A stretch of 64,000 nucleotides of DNA, taken from Impatiens glandulifera (taxonomy: Eukaryota; Streptophyta; Magnoliopsida; Ericales; Balsaminaceae). The translations under genes and the position numbers were made by a program. The number at the start of each line of letters is the position of its first letter. Within the stretch, counting starts at the first letter, position 1. Of the stretch, positions 44,073 to 55,485 are shown piece after piece. A model generated the notes under the pieces. That model worked only from the letters and a program-made list of their open reading frames with translations, ran no database searches and was not told the origin of the DNA. The stretch covers positions 1 to 64,000 of the forward strand of contig NW_025919355.1 in NCBI RefSeq assembly GCF_907164915.1, given 5' to 3'.

Positions 44073-45316
44073 TGTTAGGATTGGAATCGCTGATAGGGTA
44101 TTGAGGGTCCAGCTAAAGGAAACCTCTTTACACATACACAACGGTTGGCGCTAATCCGGTTAGGAATTATCACCGGTCTTAACACCACATATACTGCAAC
44201 AAACTCTTGAACCGAGTTCAATGGCAGAAATGTTTGTTTCAGCCTGAAGAAACACACACGGATCGAATAGAAGTAAGAATGGAAAGGGGTCGGTTAGAAT
44301 AAGGAGAAACCGGTTCGGTTAGTTAAGTGACCAGAAATGAGTAAAGAACGCAAGACAAAGGTTTTATGGATGTTCGGAGATGAAACTCCTACGTCACCCC
44401 TTCTTCTCAAACAACGAGAAGGATATTCACTAAGGAATATTCAACCACACAATACAATACACAATCGAGTCTTATTTAGTGCTTGATGTTTCACTTTACA
44501 ACACTCACACAGTATTGTAATACACTTTTACAAATATGTAAAATACTCAAAACTTAACAGTTTGTTTTTATCACTCAATAGCTTTGTAAATTTCTCAAGG
44601 TATGATCTCAGGACTTAAAAAATCGCGCAAGGAGCCATAATCCAGAGCTGATCAACAGAGAACGAAGAGTATTTTCTTCAGCTCTTTAGCTTCCTTTTAT
44701 AGGAGAAATATGACAACTCTCTAAGATGGTTGGTCAAAAGGATCAGCAGTGCAGTGGAAGCTTCCCAAAGTATGATGGCGTGCCTGCTCAAATCAGGTAG
44801 CTTGTACATTTTGTGTTTGTACACTTGGCAACTGTACATTTGACAGAAGTCTGCTCCTTAGAGGTTTCTTCTGGATTTATTCCAAGTCAGGTGACTGTTC
44901 ACTTGACAACTTCCTTGAGTTTAATTAGCATACCTGTTTCAGAAGACAAGTGACGCAGTCTGAACCTTTGAGAACCTTCCTCTGCATATTCCCAAAGAAT
45001 ATATGTTTGCATCAACACGTCAACTACCAATATATCCATATCTTTGATTTTTTTTATTTAAACTATCCGGTGAAAATGTAAGTTGCCATAGGATTTGATC
45101 CGACTGGACACATATCGGTTGATAACTTGACCGGTCCTAAATTCTAGCCGAGCCGAACTTCCGAGAAGATAAATAAGTTGTTTCGGTTTGTGCGGTTTCA
45201 GGAAGACAGTTTTGACCGGTCAGGTTGAAAGTATGTACCTGCACATATAATTGAATTTAATTATGTTCTTTTGGATAGTTAATTACTTATTAATTAACTA
45301 TCTAATTTTTCTAACA
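44073..45316 (-). mobile_element. copia 5' LTR (LTR E), minus orientation
   Basis: It is bounded by TGTTAG and CTAACA, a perfect short inverted terminal pair, with a primer site on the left. The conserved R block lies at 44363-44400 with a GGAG-TTTCAT-CTCC hairpin on the minus strand. U3 lacks the minisatellites seen in the other LTRs. The right neighbour is the gag of a plus-strand copia, so this element inserted there. Confidence 0.88.
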
Positions 45317-45560
45317 AAAACCATCCTCTAAGGTTAACAGTTCAGCTGCTAGCAGGAAGACATCTGCTAAACCCAAATCATACGCATTAATCACAACGCA
45401 AAATGGGAAATCTATTAGGATAACTCAAATATGGATTCCTAAGGGATTGATTGACCGAGGACCCAAGTGAATATGGGTACCAAGTTGTAAATATGCATAT
45501 CTTTTAAGTACAACATGTCAACTACATAGAGGAATTTAGAAGTTCATTCCTCTAAGAATG
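45317..45560 (+). pseudogene. copia gag C-terminal fragment, plus strand
   Basis: The reading contains SYALITTQNGKSIRITQIWIPKG, cut here to its core ITQIWIPKG, then a stop and a second IWVP motif. These match the gag-to-protease boundary of the other copias. No protease, integrase or RT follows; the sequence passes straight into 3' noncoding DNA, so pol is deleted. The left end is interrupted by LTR E. Confidence 0.75.
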
Positions 45561-45668
45561 TGCCCATCAAGTGGAAAATGTGTCTGTAATGCCAATCCCT
45601 AGACTAAGTCTTATTTCCTTAAAATATTTTTGGTCTTCTATACCTTAAAATTATTTTGCTTCTAAAAC

Positions 45669-46540
45669 ATGCATAAATTGAAGGGAAATTGTTAACTATC
45701 AGACAGACGTGGTTAGACGGAGGTTCCAATCGGTCTGATTACATCACTTGTCTAAAGAAAATAACATACTTAGACGAATTGTTGTTTAAGCAGCTTGTAA
45801 ACTAAGTTCGGCTAGATATATGTTTGAGAAACAGACGCATGTTAAGTGCCTGTAGACGAGCGTAGTTAGACGCAGTCTAAACTAGATGTCTATCCAACTT
45901 AGACGCAAGGGATGTGAATGGAATGTTAGACGTCTAACTACGTGTATCCTTAGACTTCTCATCTTCAGATAAATTGAAGACAACTGTCAATCTAACATGC
46001 GCTGTCACTTAATTTCTCCCCTCAAACAGTAAAATAGTCATATTATAAATTCAATAAACTTGAAGACACGTGTCTCTCAAGTTTAAGAATATGACTAATA
46101 TACCCTTCAGTTAATTACTTCAAATTTTGTAATTAATAGTTGACTTGATATATACAGTTAATGCTGACTACTTTTGGAAAAAGACGTCTAAAATTAAATG
46201 ACGGTTGTATTTTAAATAATGACGGTTGAACACGTGACTGTTCAAATTCCATTTAAGGACACCTTGCATGCTTAAAGGGTTTTTACGCTACTTGAATTCT
46301 TAAAACCCTAGTTTGATATTTGCCTTCTCTCTTAAAGAAACCCAGATCTTGATTGTCTTCTCTATTTCTCATACTCAAAGATGGCTGCTAAAAGGATTGT
46401 CTCTCTCTCTCTCACAATATCTTACAGGTAGATTTTGAACAGACTACAGACATCTTCATGAAACCCCTACCGGAAGCTAAGTTTTCTCACTTTAGAAACA
46501 TGTTAGGTCTTGTTGATCTTTATTTATGTGATTACGTGCA
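45669..46540 (+). repeat. Promoter-like direct repeat, unit a
   Basis: The unit begins TGCATAAATTGAAGGGAAAT, like a polypurine tract followed by TGTTAAC. It continues with TTAGACG words, GAAGACACGTGTCTCTCAAG (a G-box CACGTG) at about 46060, AAACCCTAG and CT-rich leader-like sequence, and reaches an ATG at 46381 followed by only a short frame. Unit b has the same order of landmarks. It may be a captured U3-type promoter. Confidence 0.65.
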
Positions 46541-47283
46541 TAAATTAGGGGGAACGTATTGTTTAAAATGCAACTGAACAGACATGAAAGACAAAGGTCT
46601 TAATTTGTCCTAAGTATTCAGAGTTTGAGAAACACAGCTACTTAGACGCACGTCTACCTTAGCAGTTTCATCTTCATATGGAATCATTGTCTTGGTTATT
46701 CTAACCTGCATGGTTAGACGGATACGTCTAATAGACGTTATACGTTTTTACGTCATAAGCAAGAGGATGCTCACGTCTAACCAAACACGCGTATCTCACG
46801 TGATGTTATTGCATAATTAGACGGATACGTCTAATAGGCTGATTTTCAAAAGAAAGTTGAAAATGTGGAAAGGAGAATAAACGTCTAACTACTGGTGTAA
46901 TTAGACTCTTCATCTTCTGGCTAATTGGACAGATGTCCTTTGCTTGTTTCTGCTCAAGTTCATTTTCCCGCCGAAAATTAAATCAGTCATTCCTCAAAAG
47001 AATTGAAGACACGTGTCTCTCAATATACAAAGAATGACTAATATTTCTGACAACTTTTGCTTGTACACTTAGTATTAAATGTTCGGTTTCATGCTAACAT
47101 TAAATACTGCGTTTATTGGGAACAGACCTTTGAAGTTCTTGACGGTAGGAGTAATCATTATTTATTTTCTACATAATTAGACTTTGATACTTATTGAATC
47201 ACCCATTCTAAAGATTAGAGTTCTCCGAAATCATTCTCTCTCTAGAATTTGAATCGACTAAGAGTTTGCTCATCAAAGTCGAA
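46541..47283 (+). repeat. Promoter-like direct repeat, unit b
   Basis: This diverged copy of unit a starts TGCATAAATTAGGGGGAA. It shares GTTTGAGAAACA, the TTAGACT..TCATCTTC stretch and GAAGACACGTGTCTCTCAA (about 47010), and ends in a CT-rich leader (ATTCTCTCTCTAG) just before the ATG of the accessory ORF at 47284. The two units are offset by about 870 bp. Confidence 0.65.
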
Positions 47284-48072
47284 ATGTCTATTTTCCGTCC
47301 AAAATCTATTCAAGTGGATTTTAAATCCGTATCCACTCTACAATCTCCGGGAATGCATAGGATGTTTGAGTCTCTAAAAGCCTCCGGACTGAGAAAGTTC
47401 TTCACCCCTCATGAACTCTATCATGAACATTTGGTTCATCAATTTTTCGAAATCGTCGGCTTCTATCAGGATAAAGTTGTTACTGGGGTCGTGATGGGCC
47501 AGATGATCTGCATCACCGAAGAGTCATTCGGTATATTTTTCCAGCTTCCAAAAGTAGGTATTGATGAGTTTTCATCCACTCCAGATGAACTAATGATTAC
47601 AATGATGAAAGTCTTTTTTGATTCTCCTCAAGTGGACTTTAATGGAAAGAAAAACCTCCTGAAGGATGAGTTTGCTCTTCTAAGCGATATCATCTCAAAA
47701 TCTCTTCTATCCAAAGAGTCATCTTACAAGTATTGTACGAAGGTCTTTTAGATAATGGTGGCTATCACTAGGGGTGTTCCTGTCAACTAGACAAGCTTCC
47801 TCTTCGGAAATCTTGTCAGAATGGTTGTTACTCGGAAGACTATATTTGGTTTTGATGGTCCTCTTAGCTCTCTTCTTTGTTTCCTTCTGAATGAACCCGG
47901 TAAGAGTTTTCACCTTCCTTTTAAAATCCTGAACAACCAGAAGGTTGTCGATTACGTTCAAATGGTGAAAACGCTCAAATCCAAGAAAAGGAAAAGAGAT
48001 ATCTCCAACCCTCCTCTAACCGCAATCTTAGAGACTTCCAAGGTTGAAGAATCATCCTTTCTAGTGAAGTGA
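47284..48072 (+). pseudogene. Accessory ORF of copia element, lineage-specific
   Basis: The first open stretch runs from ATG 47284 to 47751, about 155 codons. After stops near 47750-47790 the reading resumes to 48072. The protein is soluble-looking: no signal peptide, no membrane segment. Landmarks are a SPGMHRMFESLKASGLRKFF stretch, LYHEHLVHQFFE, a short strand-rich middle, and in the second part a Lys/Arg-rich KSKKRKRD tail resembling a nuclear signal. From memory it resembles hypothetical proteins annotated in Gesneriaceae genomes; I know no function. It lies between pol and 3' LTR, where SIRE elements carry an env-like ORF, but lacks envelope features. Confidence 0.6.
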
Positions 48073-48342
48073 TAGGAAGAAGAAGAAGAAGAATAGAATA
48101 TAAATTTCTTTATGAAATTTTAGTTTGGATATTTTGATGATGTTTCTGGTGTAAACTCATTTTGGTTACCTTGAACAATGTTTTGTGTGTTTCTTCTGAA
48201 AACACTCATTTGTGATTTATCTGATTTTGATATTTTGAATGTTTTACTTGCATGCAAACAGGGTTTGTTTTATTTATATGATGAATGCATATTTTGGTAT
48301 ATATATCCAAGTTTTCAATTTCTTCATAAAAAATGGAGAAAT
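48073..48342 (+). other. 3' noncoding end with polypurine tract
   Basis: It matches 8502-8712, including TTTCTTCTGAAAACACTCAT, and ends AAAAATGGAGAAAT against LTR2. Confidence 0.8.
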
Positions 48343-50307
48343 TGTTGGGTCAAATTATTTTGACTAAGTGTTGAAATAATTTAACCACTGAGATTTTGAT
48401 GATGAAATAATTTAACCACTGAGTTTTTGATGCAGGTGTATTGAAATCATATTTCATAAGACTTGGCTCTAATGAGAGTCATTAGACCGATTTTGACATT
48501 AAATGCATATGATTAGACGTGTAGTCTAACTTAGTGGAGTTAGACATGTAGTCTAATGAATGCATAGAATTAGACGTGCAGTCTAACTCATGCGGAGTTA
48601 GACGTGCAGTCTAATGAATACATAGAATTATACGTGCAGTCTAACTTAGGCGGAGTTAGATGTGCAGACTAATGAATGCGTAGAATTAGACGTGCAGTCT
48701 AACTCAGGCGGAGTTAGACGTACAGTCTAATATATTTGAAATTAGACGTGCAGTCTTCTTCAAGCGGAGTTAGAGGTGCAGTCTAATATATTCGGAATTA
48801 GACGTGCAGTCTAACTTAATGGAGTTAGACGTGCAGTCTATTGGAATGAGAAAATTAGACGTGTAGTCTAATATATACGGAATTAGACGTGTAGTCTAAC
48901 TCAGCGAAGTTAGACGTGCAGTCTAATATATGCGGAATTAGACATGTAGTCTAACTCAGCGGAGTTAGACGTGCAGTCTAATAGATTATGAAAGTTAGAC
49001 GTAAGTCTAACTCCTTCAGACAAGTCGGAGGTAGAACTGGAATTAGACGTGTAGTCTAACTCAGTGAAGTTAGACGTCCAGTCTAATGGTTAGTGAACAA
49101 TTAGACGTGTAGTCTAATTGGTGAAAGTTAGATGTGAGTCTAACTCCTTCAGACAAGTTTGAGGTAGAACCGGAATTAGACGTGCAGTCTAACTCAGTGG
49201 AGTTAGATGTGCAGTCTAATGGTTTGTAACAATTAGACGTGTAATCTAATTGGTGAAAGTTAGACGTGAGTCTAACTCCTTCAGATTAGTCTGAAGTTAT
49301 TGTAATTAGACGTAAGTCTAATTCCATTAGACCGGGCGGTCTAATGGACTCTGTTATTAGACGGGGATGTTTGATTTAATTAGACAGATTTTCACAATCC
49401 GTCTAACTGAAATACGTATAATGCTCAACTTATGCAGTATGCTTGAAGCTAGCAACCGCCTACCCACGTGCTATAGTTGTACCCCACTCCTACTCCACTT
49501 TCTAGTGAAGATCAGTACAACAACTATATGCAACCAACCAACGAATGCCACGTAAGAGAATTTTCCTCATATTACTTATTTTGCAGGTACATCTCTGATG
49601 GAATATTCGGCGCACTACCAGTGGTGTACGGCCACGATCCTTGTGCTCAGAACTTGTTGTGTACAATGGAGGCTTTCCAATAGAAGAGTGCCACGTATCA
49701 TTCTAAAAGATTCGACCGTTAGCTCTTGCTTAGTATTTAACAAATCTCAAGGACAACGGACAATCTGCCTCACGAACTGCCAGATTTTACAAAGAGTTAA
49801 TCTACAATTCTGCTTGCTATTGAAGAGAGAGAATTCAAGCCTTTGAACATTCATACTGTGAAGCTGCTTTCTGATTGTACTGTGTATGAATCAAGAGAGA
49901 GCTAGAATCAAAAACACCTTTAGTTGAGTGATATTCTTCATATTATATATTGAAGAGAGTGTGTTCTGTTCAATAAGTGAGCTAAGTGTGTGTGTAAACA
50001 GTATTTGATTCGAATCATATTATATTGAATCCTTCTGGTGGTTGGAAGATGGGGTGACGTAGGAGAGTTTCTACGAACATTCAAAACAAACTGTTGTGTT
50101 CTTCATTTCTGTCATCCTTTCATATTTCATCTTGAGCTTCAAACCCAAGTAAACAATTTTGCCTTGAATTTGTTTCAAGTGTTTACAAGTGTTTGCGTAG
50201 AATAGAAAGTGAATTAAATCCCTAACATGATTTCTTTCAAACCATTTTTCATAAGCCTTCATCCATAGCCAGACCCCCGTCTCTATCGATAAAGCCCGAT
50301 CCTATCA
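48343..50307 (+). mobile_element. copia 3' LTR (LTR2)
   Basis: The LTR runs from TGTTGGG to CCTATCA, 1,965 bp, homologous to LTR1 and LTR3. U3 holds the TTAGACG minisatellite, the GGAATATTCGGCGCACTACC-type block at about 49600 and a TATTTAAC TATA-like box near 49735. The conserved R block is at 50051-50085, with one mismatch in the hairpin stem. The right flank is a different accessory ORF, so the parent element inserted into another element of its kind. Confidence 0.82.
48510..49400 (+). repeat. TTAGACGTG/AGTCTAA minisatellite in LTR2
   Basis: A basic unit of ~60 bp, with TTAGACGTGCAGTCTAAC and TTAGACGTGCAGTCTAAT in opposite partners, is repeated about 8 times. It then merges into the longer unit (with ACTCCTTCAGA.AAGTC.GAGG) shared with LTR1 and LTR3. 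Confidence 0.85.
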
Positions 50308-50900
50308 CGTTTCCTCCATTGTTTCTGTTCAGAAAGACACGGATAAAACTCTGAAGCGAAACATATACGAAGTGAATCTCCTTCACACTTAGTACAAAAG
50401 TCTGGAAAAGAACTTTCATAGTCAACAGTCGGATCATCATGCTGAATCAAAAACTTCAACTTAGAGCTTCACCAAGAGACAAGGTCCATGATTGAAATGG
50501 TTCGTTCCCAGGTATTGGAAGTTGTCAATTCTCTAAGATGTGCAGAAGCAGAACGTCTAGAGCAAGTCGATGCCACTGCAAGACATTTCCAAGCTGATGA
50601 AGATGTTGAGCTGCTGCTACAAAAAAGAGCCCCCATTGTTTCTAGACCTGATAATGTTAAAAAGGGGGAAGGGAGTAATAGAAGGTATCAACTTCTGCTC
50701 GCGATACTCGTTCCAAACGAAAAACCTCTCAAGGTGGCAGAGGGAGCTGCCAATCTGAAAGAGGCGGCCATGGCCGTGGAGGATATAGAGGACATAGAGG
50801 AGGTGGAAATGGTGGTCGAAAATTGCCTCGACTTCAAAACCTTCTAACCGGGGAAGACATACTTCAAGGTCCAGATCTAAGAGTTAAAAGGGAATGATTC
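50308..50900 (+). pseudogene. Accessory ORF C-terminal part with RGG-rich tail
   Basis: An open frame from about 50488 has a heptad-like segment (VRSQVLEVVNSL, AEAERLEQVDATARHFQ) followed by KKGEGSN. At about 50670 the sense changes frame: the +1 reading then gives a Gly/Arg-rich tail with GGRG, GGHGRGGYRGHRGGG, typical of RNA-binding RGG boxes, ending near 50895. So a frameshift separates coiled coil and tail. Position (directly before polypurine tract and LTR4) matches the accessory ORF of the other elements. The N-terminal part is cut by LTR2. Confidence 0.55.
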
Positions 50901-51052
50901 TAAATCTATTATCTTGCATTTTTATATTTCCTTAACTCAGATGAATATGTTTGAATACTTTGTTTAATTTACTGTGTTCGAATTTGCTTTGATTTATTCT
51001 CTCAATTTAACTACTGATTGCTTGGTTTTAACATCATCAAAAAGGGGTAAAT
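50901..51052 (+). other. 3' noncoding end with polypurine tract
   Basis: A short AT-rich stretch ending AAAAAGGGGTAAAT (51039-51052) against LTR4. Confidence 0.75.
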
Positions 51053-52716
51053 TGTTGGGAAAAATTTAAACAAAAAAAGAAAAAAATTTAATTAAGAAAG
51101 AAATAGTTTAATTTACATTAAAATAATATAAAAGTCTTTTATATTTTGGAACTTAATTTTGATAATGTTATTATGTTCAAGTTGAGAGGTCCATTTGTTT
51201 TGTGCAGAAACAAATCTAAAGACAGTACTAATTCAGACGCAATCTGAAGCAGGTTGTCTTAGATGTCTTGCGTAGTTAGACGACATCTTGTGTAGTTAGA
51301 CGACGTCTTGCGTAGTTAGACGACGTCTTGCGTAGTTAGACGACGTCTAACTCCTTTAGACGACGTCTAACTCCTTTAGACGTGGTCTAAAGGGAAGCAT
51401 AGTTAGACGAGGTAGTCTATCTCCTTTAGACGAGGTTAAAAGGGAAACGTAGTTAGACGAGGTAGTCTAACTGCTTTAGACACGGTCTAAAGGGAAATGT
51501 AGTTAGACTAGGACGTCTAATCCTTTAGACGTTGTCTAAAGGGAAGTGTAGTTAGACGAGGACGATTAATTCCTTTAGACGCGGTCTAAAGGGAAACGTA
51601 GTTAGACGAGGACGTCTAACTCCTTTAACACAGTCTAAAGGGATGCGTTGTTAGACGAGGACATCTAACTCCTTTAGACGTGTTCTAAAGGAATGCGTAG
51701 TTAGACGAGGACGTCTAACTCCTTTAGATGCATTGTAATGGAATGTGTAGTTAGACGATGACGTCTAACTCCTTTAGACGCATTCTAATGGAAGCATAGT
51801 TAGACGAAATCTAACTCCTTTAGACGCGGTATAAAGAAATGCGAAGTTAGATAATGTCTAACTGTTTTAGACGCGATCTAAAGAAGAACGTCTAATGCCT
51901 TGCTTTAGCAGCCATCTGAAGAAAGCATTTGTCTAACCACGATCTCTCTGTTGTCTGCTCCACTTACTTATGTGCAGTCTGACAAGCCAGCTAATTATAT
52001 CCAATGAATTAATTCCATGTACGCTGATAACTTTCAAATATACAATTCCAGTACAAGACAAGATTTGAGGATATTCGACGCACTACCTATTCGGTACGGC
52101 CAAGATCAAATTACTCAGAGTCTGTTGTAATCTCGTACTATAGGCAGTCGTCCAACAGATACATGTCATGTGTTCACAATGAATATTCGACCGTTGGTGC
52201 ACTTCAACCATAAATAGAATAGAAAGGACAACGATCGAACAACCAGATTTTACAAGTCTGAAACACACTCTACTTAACGCATACGCTAAATCTCTTAATA
52301 TCTAGATGTGAATACATTGCAATTACATACTGTCTTTTTTATGTGAAACCTCGGTGCTGTAAGTTGAACAAATGTTGTTTTATTCAATAGAGAGTTAGCT
52401 AGATTAGTGAGTTGTATTTGATTCAAAGTCTTTAGTGGATATCCTTTCGGTTGTGGAAGAAGGGATGACGTATGAGTTTTATCTCCGAACATCCATAAAA
52501 CTACTTGTGTTCTTTACTTTCTAGAATTTGTATTCAGTTGTCGAAAGTTTCCAATCTAACAAACAGTTCCGCACTTGAATCTGTTTCAAGTGTTTGGAAG
52601 ATTTGCGAAGAATAGAAACACATACTAATCTCTCACATGATTATTATTGAAGAGTTTATCGTAAGCTTCTAACAATAGTTAGACCCCAGTCTCTATTAGT
52701 AGCATCGATCCCAACA
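51053..52716 (+). mobile_element. copia 3' LTR (LTR4)
   Basis: TGTTGGG and CCCAACA make a perfect 7-bp inverted terminal pair. U3 holds a TAGTTAGACGAGGACGTCTA-type minisatellite, distinct from LTR1-3. TATA-like CATAAATAG is near 52209. The conserved R block lies at 52462-52500 with a short GAG-TTTTAT-CTC stem. The 3' LTR end is followed by non-retroelement DNA. Confidence 0.85.
51230..51900 (+). repeat. TTAGACGA/CGTCTAA minisatellite in LTR4
   Basis: About twelve units of ~50 bp: GCGTAGTTAGACGAGGACG, TCTAACTCCTTTAGACG, GTCTAAAGGGAA. Each unit can form nested hairpins between TTAGACG and CGTCTAA words. Confidence 0.85.
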
Positions 52717-53248
52717 CAAAGAGATGAAGCGATTGTTCAAATATTATATTAAATATATCCACCTTCAAATGAAATAAACTCTAAAAAGAAGAAAATTACC
52801 GACGTCTGAATCACATGATAATGTAAACAACTCCCCTCAACAAACATAAACCCTAACACTTGAAACAATAAAGAGTGTACCTCAATATTGAAGAAAGTAG
52901 CAGATATACTGGAGTGCGGAGAGTCTAATTAAGTTTTAAGAGAAAAGAAATTGGGCTAGTGGTTTCTACTTTTTAAAAATATATATGTTAAATTTTTAAT
53001 CTTAAATTTAATATAATATTTATTTTATTTTATTTTTAATTTAATTAATTTTAAATAATATTTAATTAAAGGAAGATGTTAATAAAAAAATATAATAATT
53101 ATCTTATAAAAATTTAATAATTAAATTTTAATGTTAATAAAATTATAAGTCTTAATTTAAAAAATTAAAATAGTGAAATAAATTATTTATAAAGTTAAAA
53201 ATAATATATAAAAATATTAAATTTAAAATAGTTAAATTAAGAAGTTTT

Positions 53249-53297
<49 letters not shown>

Positions 53298-53317
53298 TAA
53301 TAAATAAAAGCTATAGG
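52717..53317. other. Flank of LTR4, nothing firm recognised
   Basis: 52717-52960 has a more gene-like composition; on the minus strand two GT-containing exon-donor-like sites can be imagined, but no coding frame supports them. 52970-53317 is very AT-rich, with a TA run at 53254-53291. Confidence 0.5.
53254..53291. repeat. (TA)n microsatellite
   Basis: About 19 TA repeats without interruption. Confidence 0.95.
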
Positions 53318-53634
53318 TGAGTTCAAGGACAGATCCAAAAAATATAAGTACGCTGGGCTTAAAATATATATATATATTTTTTTTATTGAATTAGTTCAAA
53401 AAAATTAAGAGAAATATGAGATTTAAAGATAAGCATTAGTTGGTTGTAAAATATTATTATTATTTTTTTAAATATTGGTGTAGGTCTTTTAAGGATATAT
53501 ATGATGTTAATAATTTTTTTTTTAAATTAGTTATTTATTATAAATATTATTTACATATAAAATAAATAAACACAATTTTGTGAGATAAAAAATTTCCTAA
53601 AAAATTATAATCAAAAAATTATAATCAAAGAAAC

Positions 53635-53708
<74 letters not shown>

Positions 53709-54205
53709 TAATAATGAAAACATATTAGAATTCTTTTTTTTTTTTTTAATTTTTATCCAAAATTTAATATTTTTATATTTCACTTCATTTATCTCATCAT
53801 TTCTTTTATTAATTAAATAGTAAGTTACTCTTTATTTAATATTTTTATTTACTTTTTATATTTCATATATTTAAAAAGTATAATCTTATTTTGTTTTATC
53901 TTATGTATTAAAAAGTTAAATAATTAATAATTTTTTAAAAACTAATTTAAAAACAAATAAATATTTTATATACAAAACTCGTAAAAAAAAAATCAAACAA
54001 TCTTTCCTTAAAATCTCACATAAATATTAATTCTCTTTCAAATTCTAATAAACACATAAATATTAATTATCTCTTTCAAATTCTAATACATACACATTCA
54101 ACTAATTATTTATTCTTTCTATATTAATGATTTATATATAAACCAAAATTAAAAATCTGCAGTGGGCTTAAGCCCACTTCAGCCCAAGTGTCCATCGGTC
54201 TCTGG
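53318..54205. mobile_element. Possible DNA-transposon or MITE remnant
   Basis: The left end carries AAGGACAGATCC and GCTGGGCTTAA (53322-53357); the right end carries, inverted, TGGGCTTAAGCCCA, CAGCCCAAGTGTCCATCGG and TCTCTGG (54162-54205). The ends can be read as imperfect inverted repeats around a very AT-rich centre with a long TA run. I recall similar ends from plant nonautonomous elements but cannot name the family. No transposase is seen and target-site repeats are not clear. Confidence 0.3.
53640..53702. repeat. (TA)n microsatellite
   Basis: About 31 uninterrupted TA repeats. Confidence 0.95.
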
Positions 54206-55485
54206 GTGAGTTAGTTCTTAATGGTTTAGCAAGAGAAGAGAGCTTTATTATCAATAGTTAGGGAGTAATGAAGAATCTTGTAATTTTTTATTTTTAATTT
54301 ATTATTTTACAAAATAAATAATTATTTTAAATATATATTAATAGAGAAGTTTCATTTTTTACATAATTTAAAGAAACATTATCAAAAATTATAAAAAAAA
54401 ACTTAATATCTTTATATAGTTATTACTATAAAATAATATTATTAATAAATTTATAATAGTTTACTAACTATTTAAATATAAACAATCTATGTTTATTTTT
54501 GTAAGTAAAACTAAAAACAACTTATAACTATATTAAAATTTTATTTAATTCTTATCATAGTTGCACGATAAATAAAAAATCTCTTTAAATTTATATTAAT
54601 ATCCTTTTCTTAACCTTCACTATTTAAAGTTTCAAATTAGGATCATTTTTAATTATTTGTCTTAATTTTTTTTATTCAGCTTTAATTTGTTTGTTTTAGA
54701 TTTATTAATGTTTGTGTTGATTAAATTTAAATTTAATTAAATTTATATATTTTTGAAAATGTGATAATTTTCATTAATTATTCGGACAAAAAGATCCCAA
54801 CTTCATAAAAAAAAAGATTGGAGCGAGCGCTAAAAAAAAATAAGTTCATAAGAGTATAGAAGGGTAACAAAAAAAATACCAACATCAAAATAAAATAACA
54901 AAACAAACAACAAAATCAACCCAAAATAAGAGATAAATAAATATTGCAAAGAACATAATAGACATTAATCATATACTCTCACACAATTTCATTATCGATC
55001 ATCCATAATGTGCCTTTAATATTGATCTTATATAATAAAGTATTTGATCTTTTAATGTTTGAATGTGTGAGTTTGGTTGTTTAACATAGTTTTCTTTGAA
55101 ATAAATATTATATTTACCTATTTTTAAATAATAAAAGATTAATTAGTGTATTTTTGTAACTTAGGTTCATTTTAAACAAAATATAATCATAGAACAAACA
55201 ACACTTTATTAGTTTAACTTATTCATTCAAATTAATAAAAGAGATTTAAAGAACTCTTGAGCCCATAAATTGATCTTTTATTTATCTTGATTAACCTGCA
55301 ATAGAAACATAAAAAAATACATCAATTATAATAAAATAAATTGACACTTGTCATTAGAAAGATTTGTTAATTGAAATTAGAATTCGTATACCATATTTGT
55401 TTTTGCTTAATTGAACCGTTGTATTGGGTACAAACTTAAATGTTGGAGAATTTTGTCTAAAATTTTCTTCGTAAATACGGATTTT
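54206..55485. other. AT-rich region, no firm gene
   Basis: No ORF is recognised. At about 54755-54960, a TTTCATTAATTATTCGG stretch with A-rich tracts resembles a decayed, minus-strand LINE 3' tail. On the minus strand TTTCTATTGCAG at about 55297-55308 looks like a splice acceptor and could belong to the small gene at 55486, but no coding exon follows it. Confidence 0.45.

Noticed and set aside
47284..48072. Envelope-like gene
   Set aside because: No signal peptide, membrane segment or fusion-type stretch is visible; only its position matches.
52717..52960. Possible 5' exon of a host gene on the minus strand
   Set aside because: Two donor-like sites can be imagined, but no coding frame, promoter or family similarity supports it.
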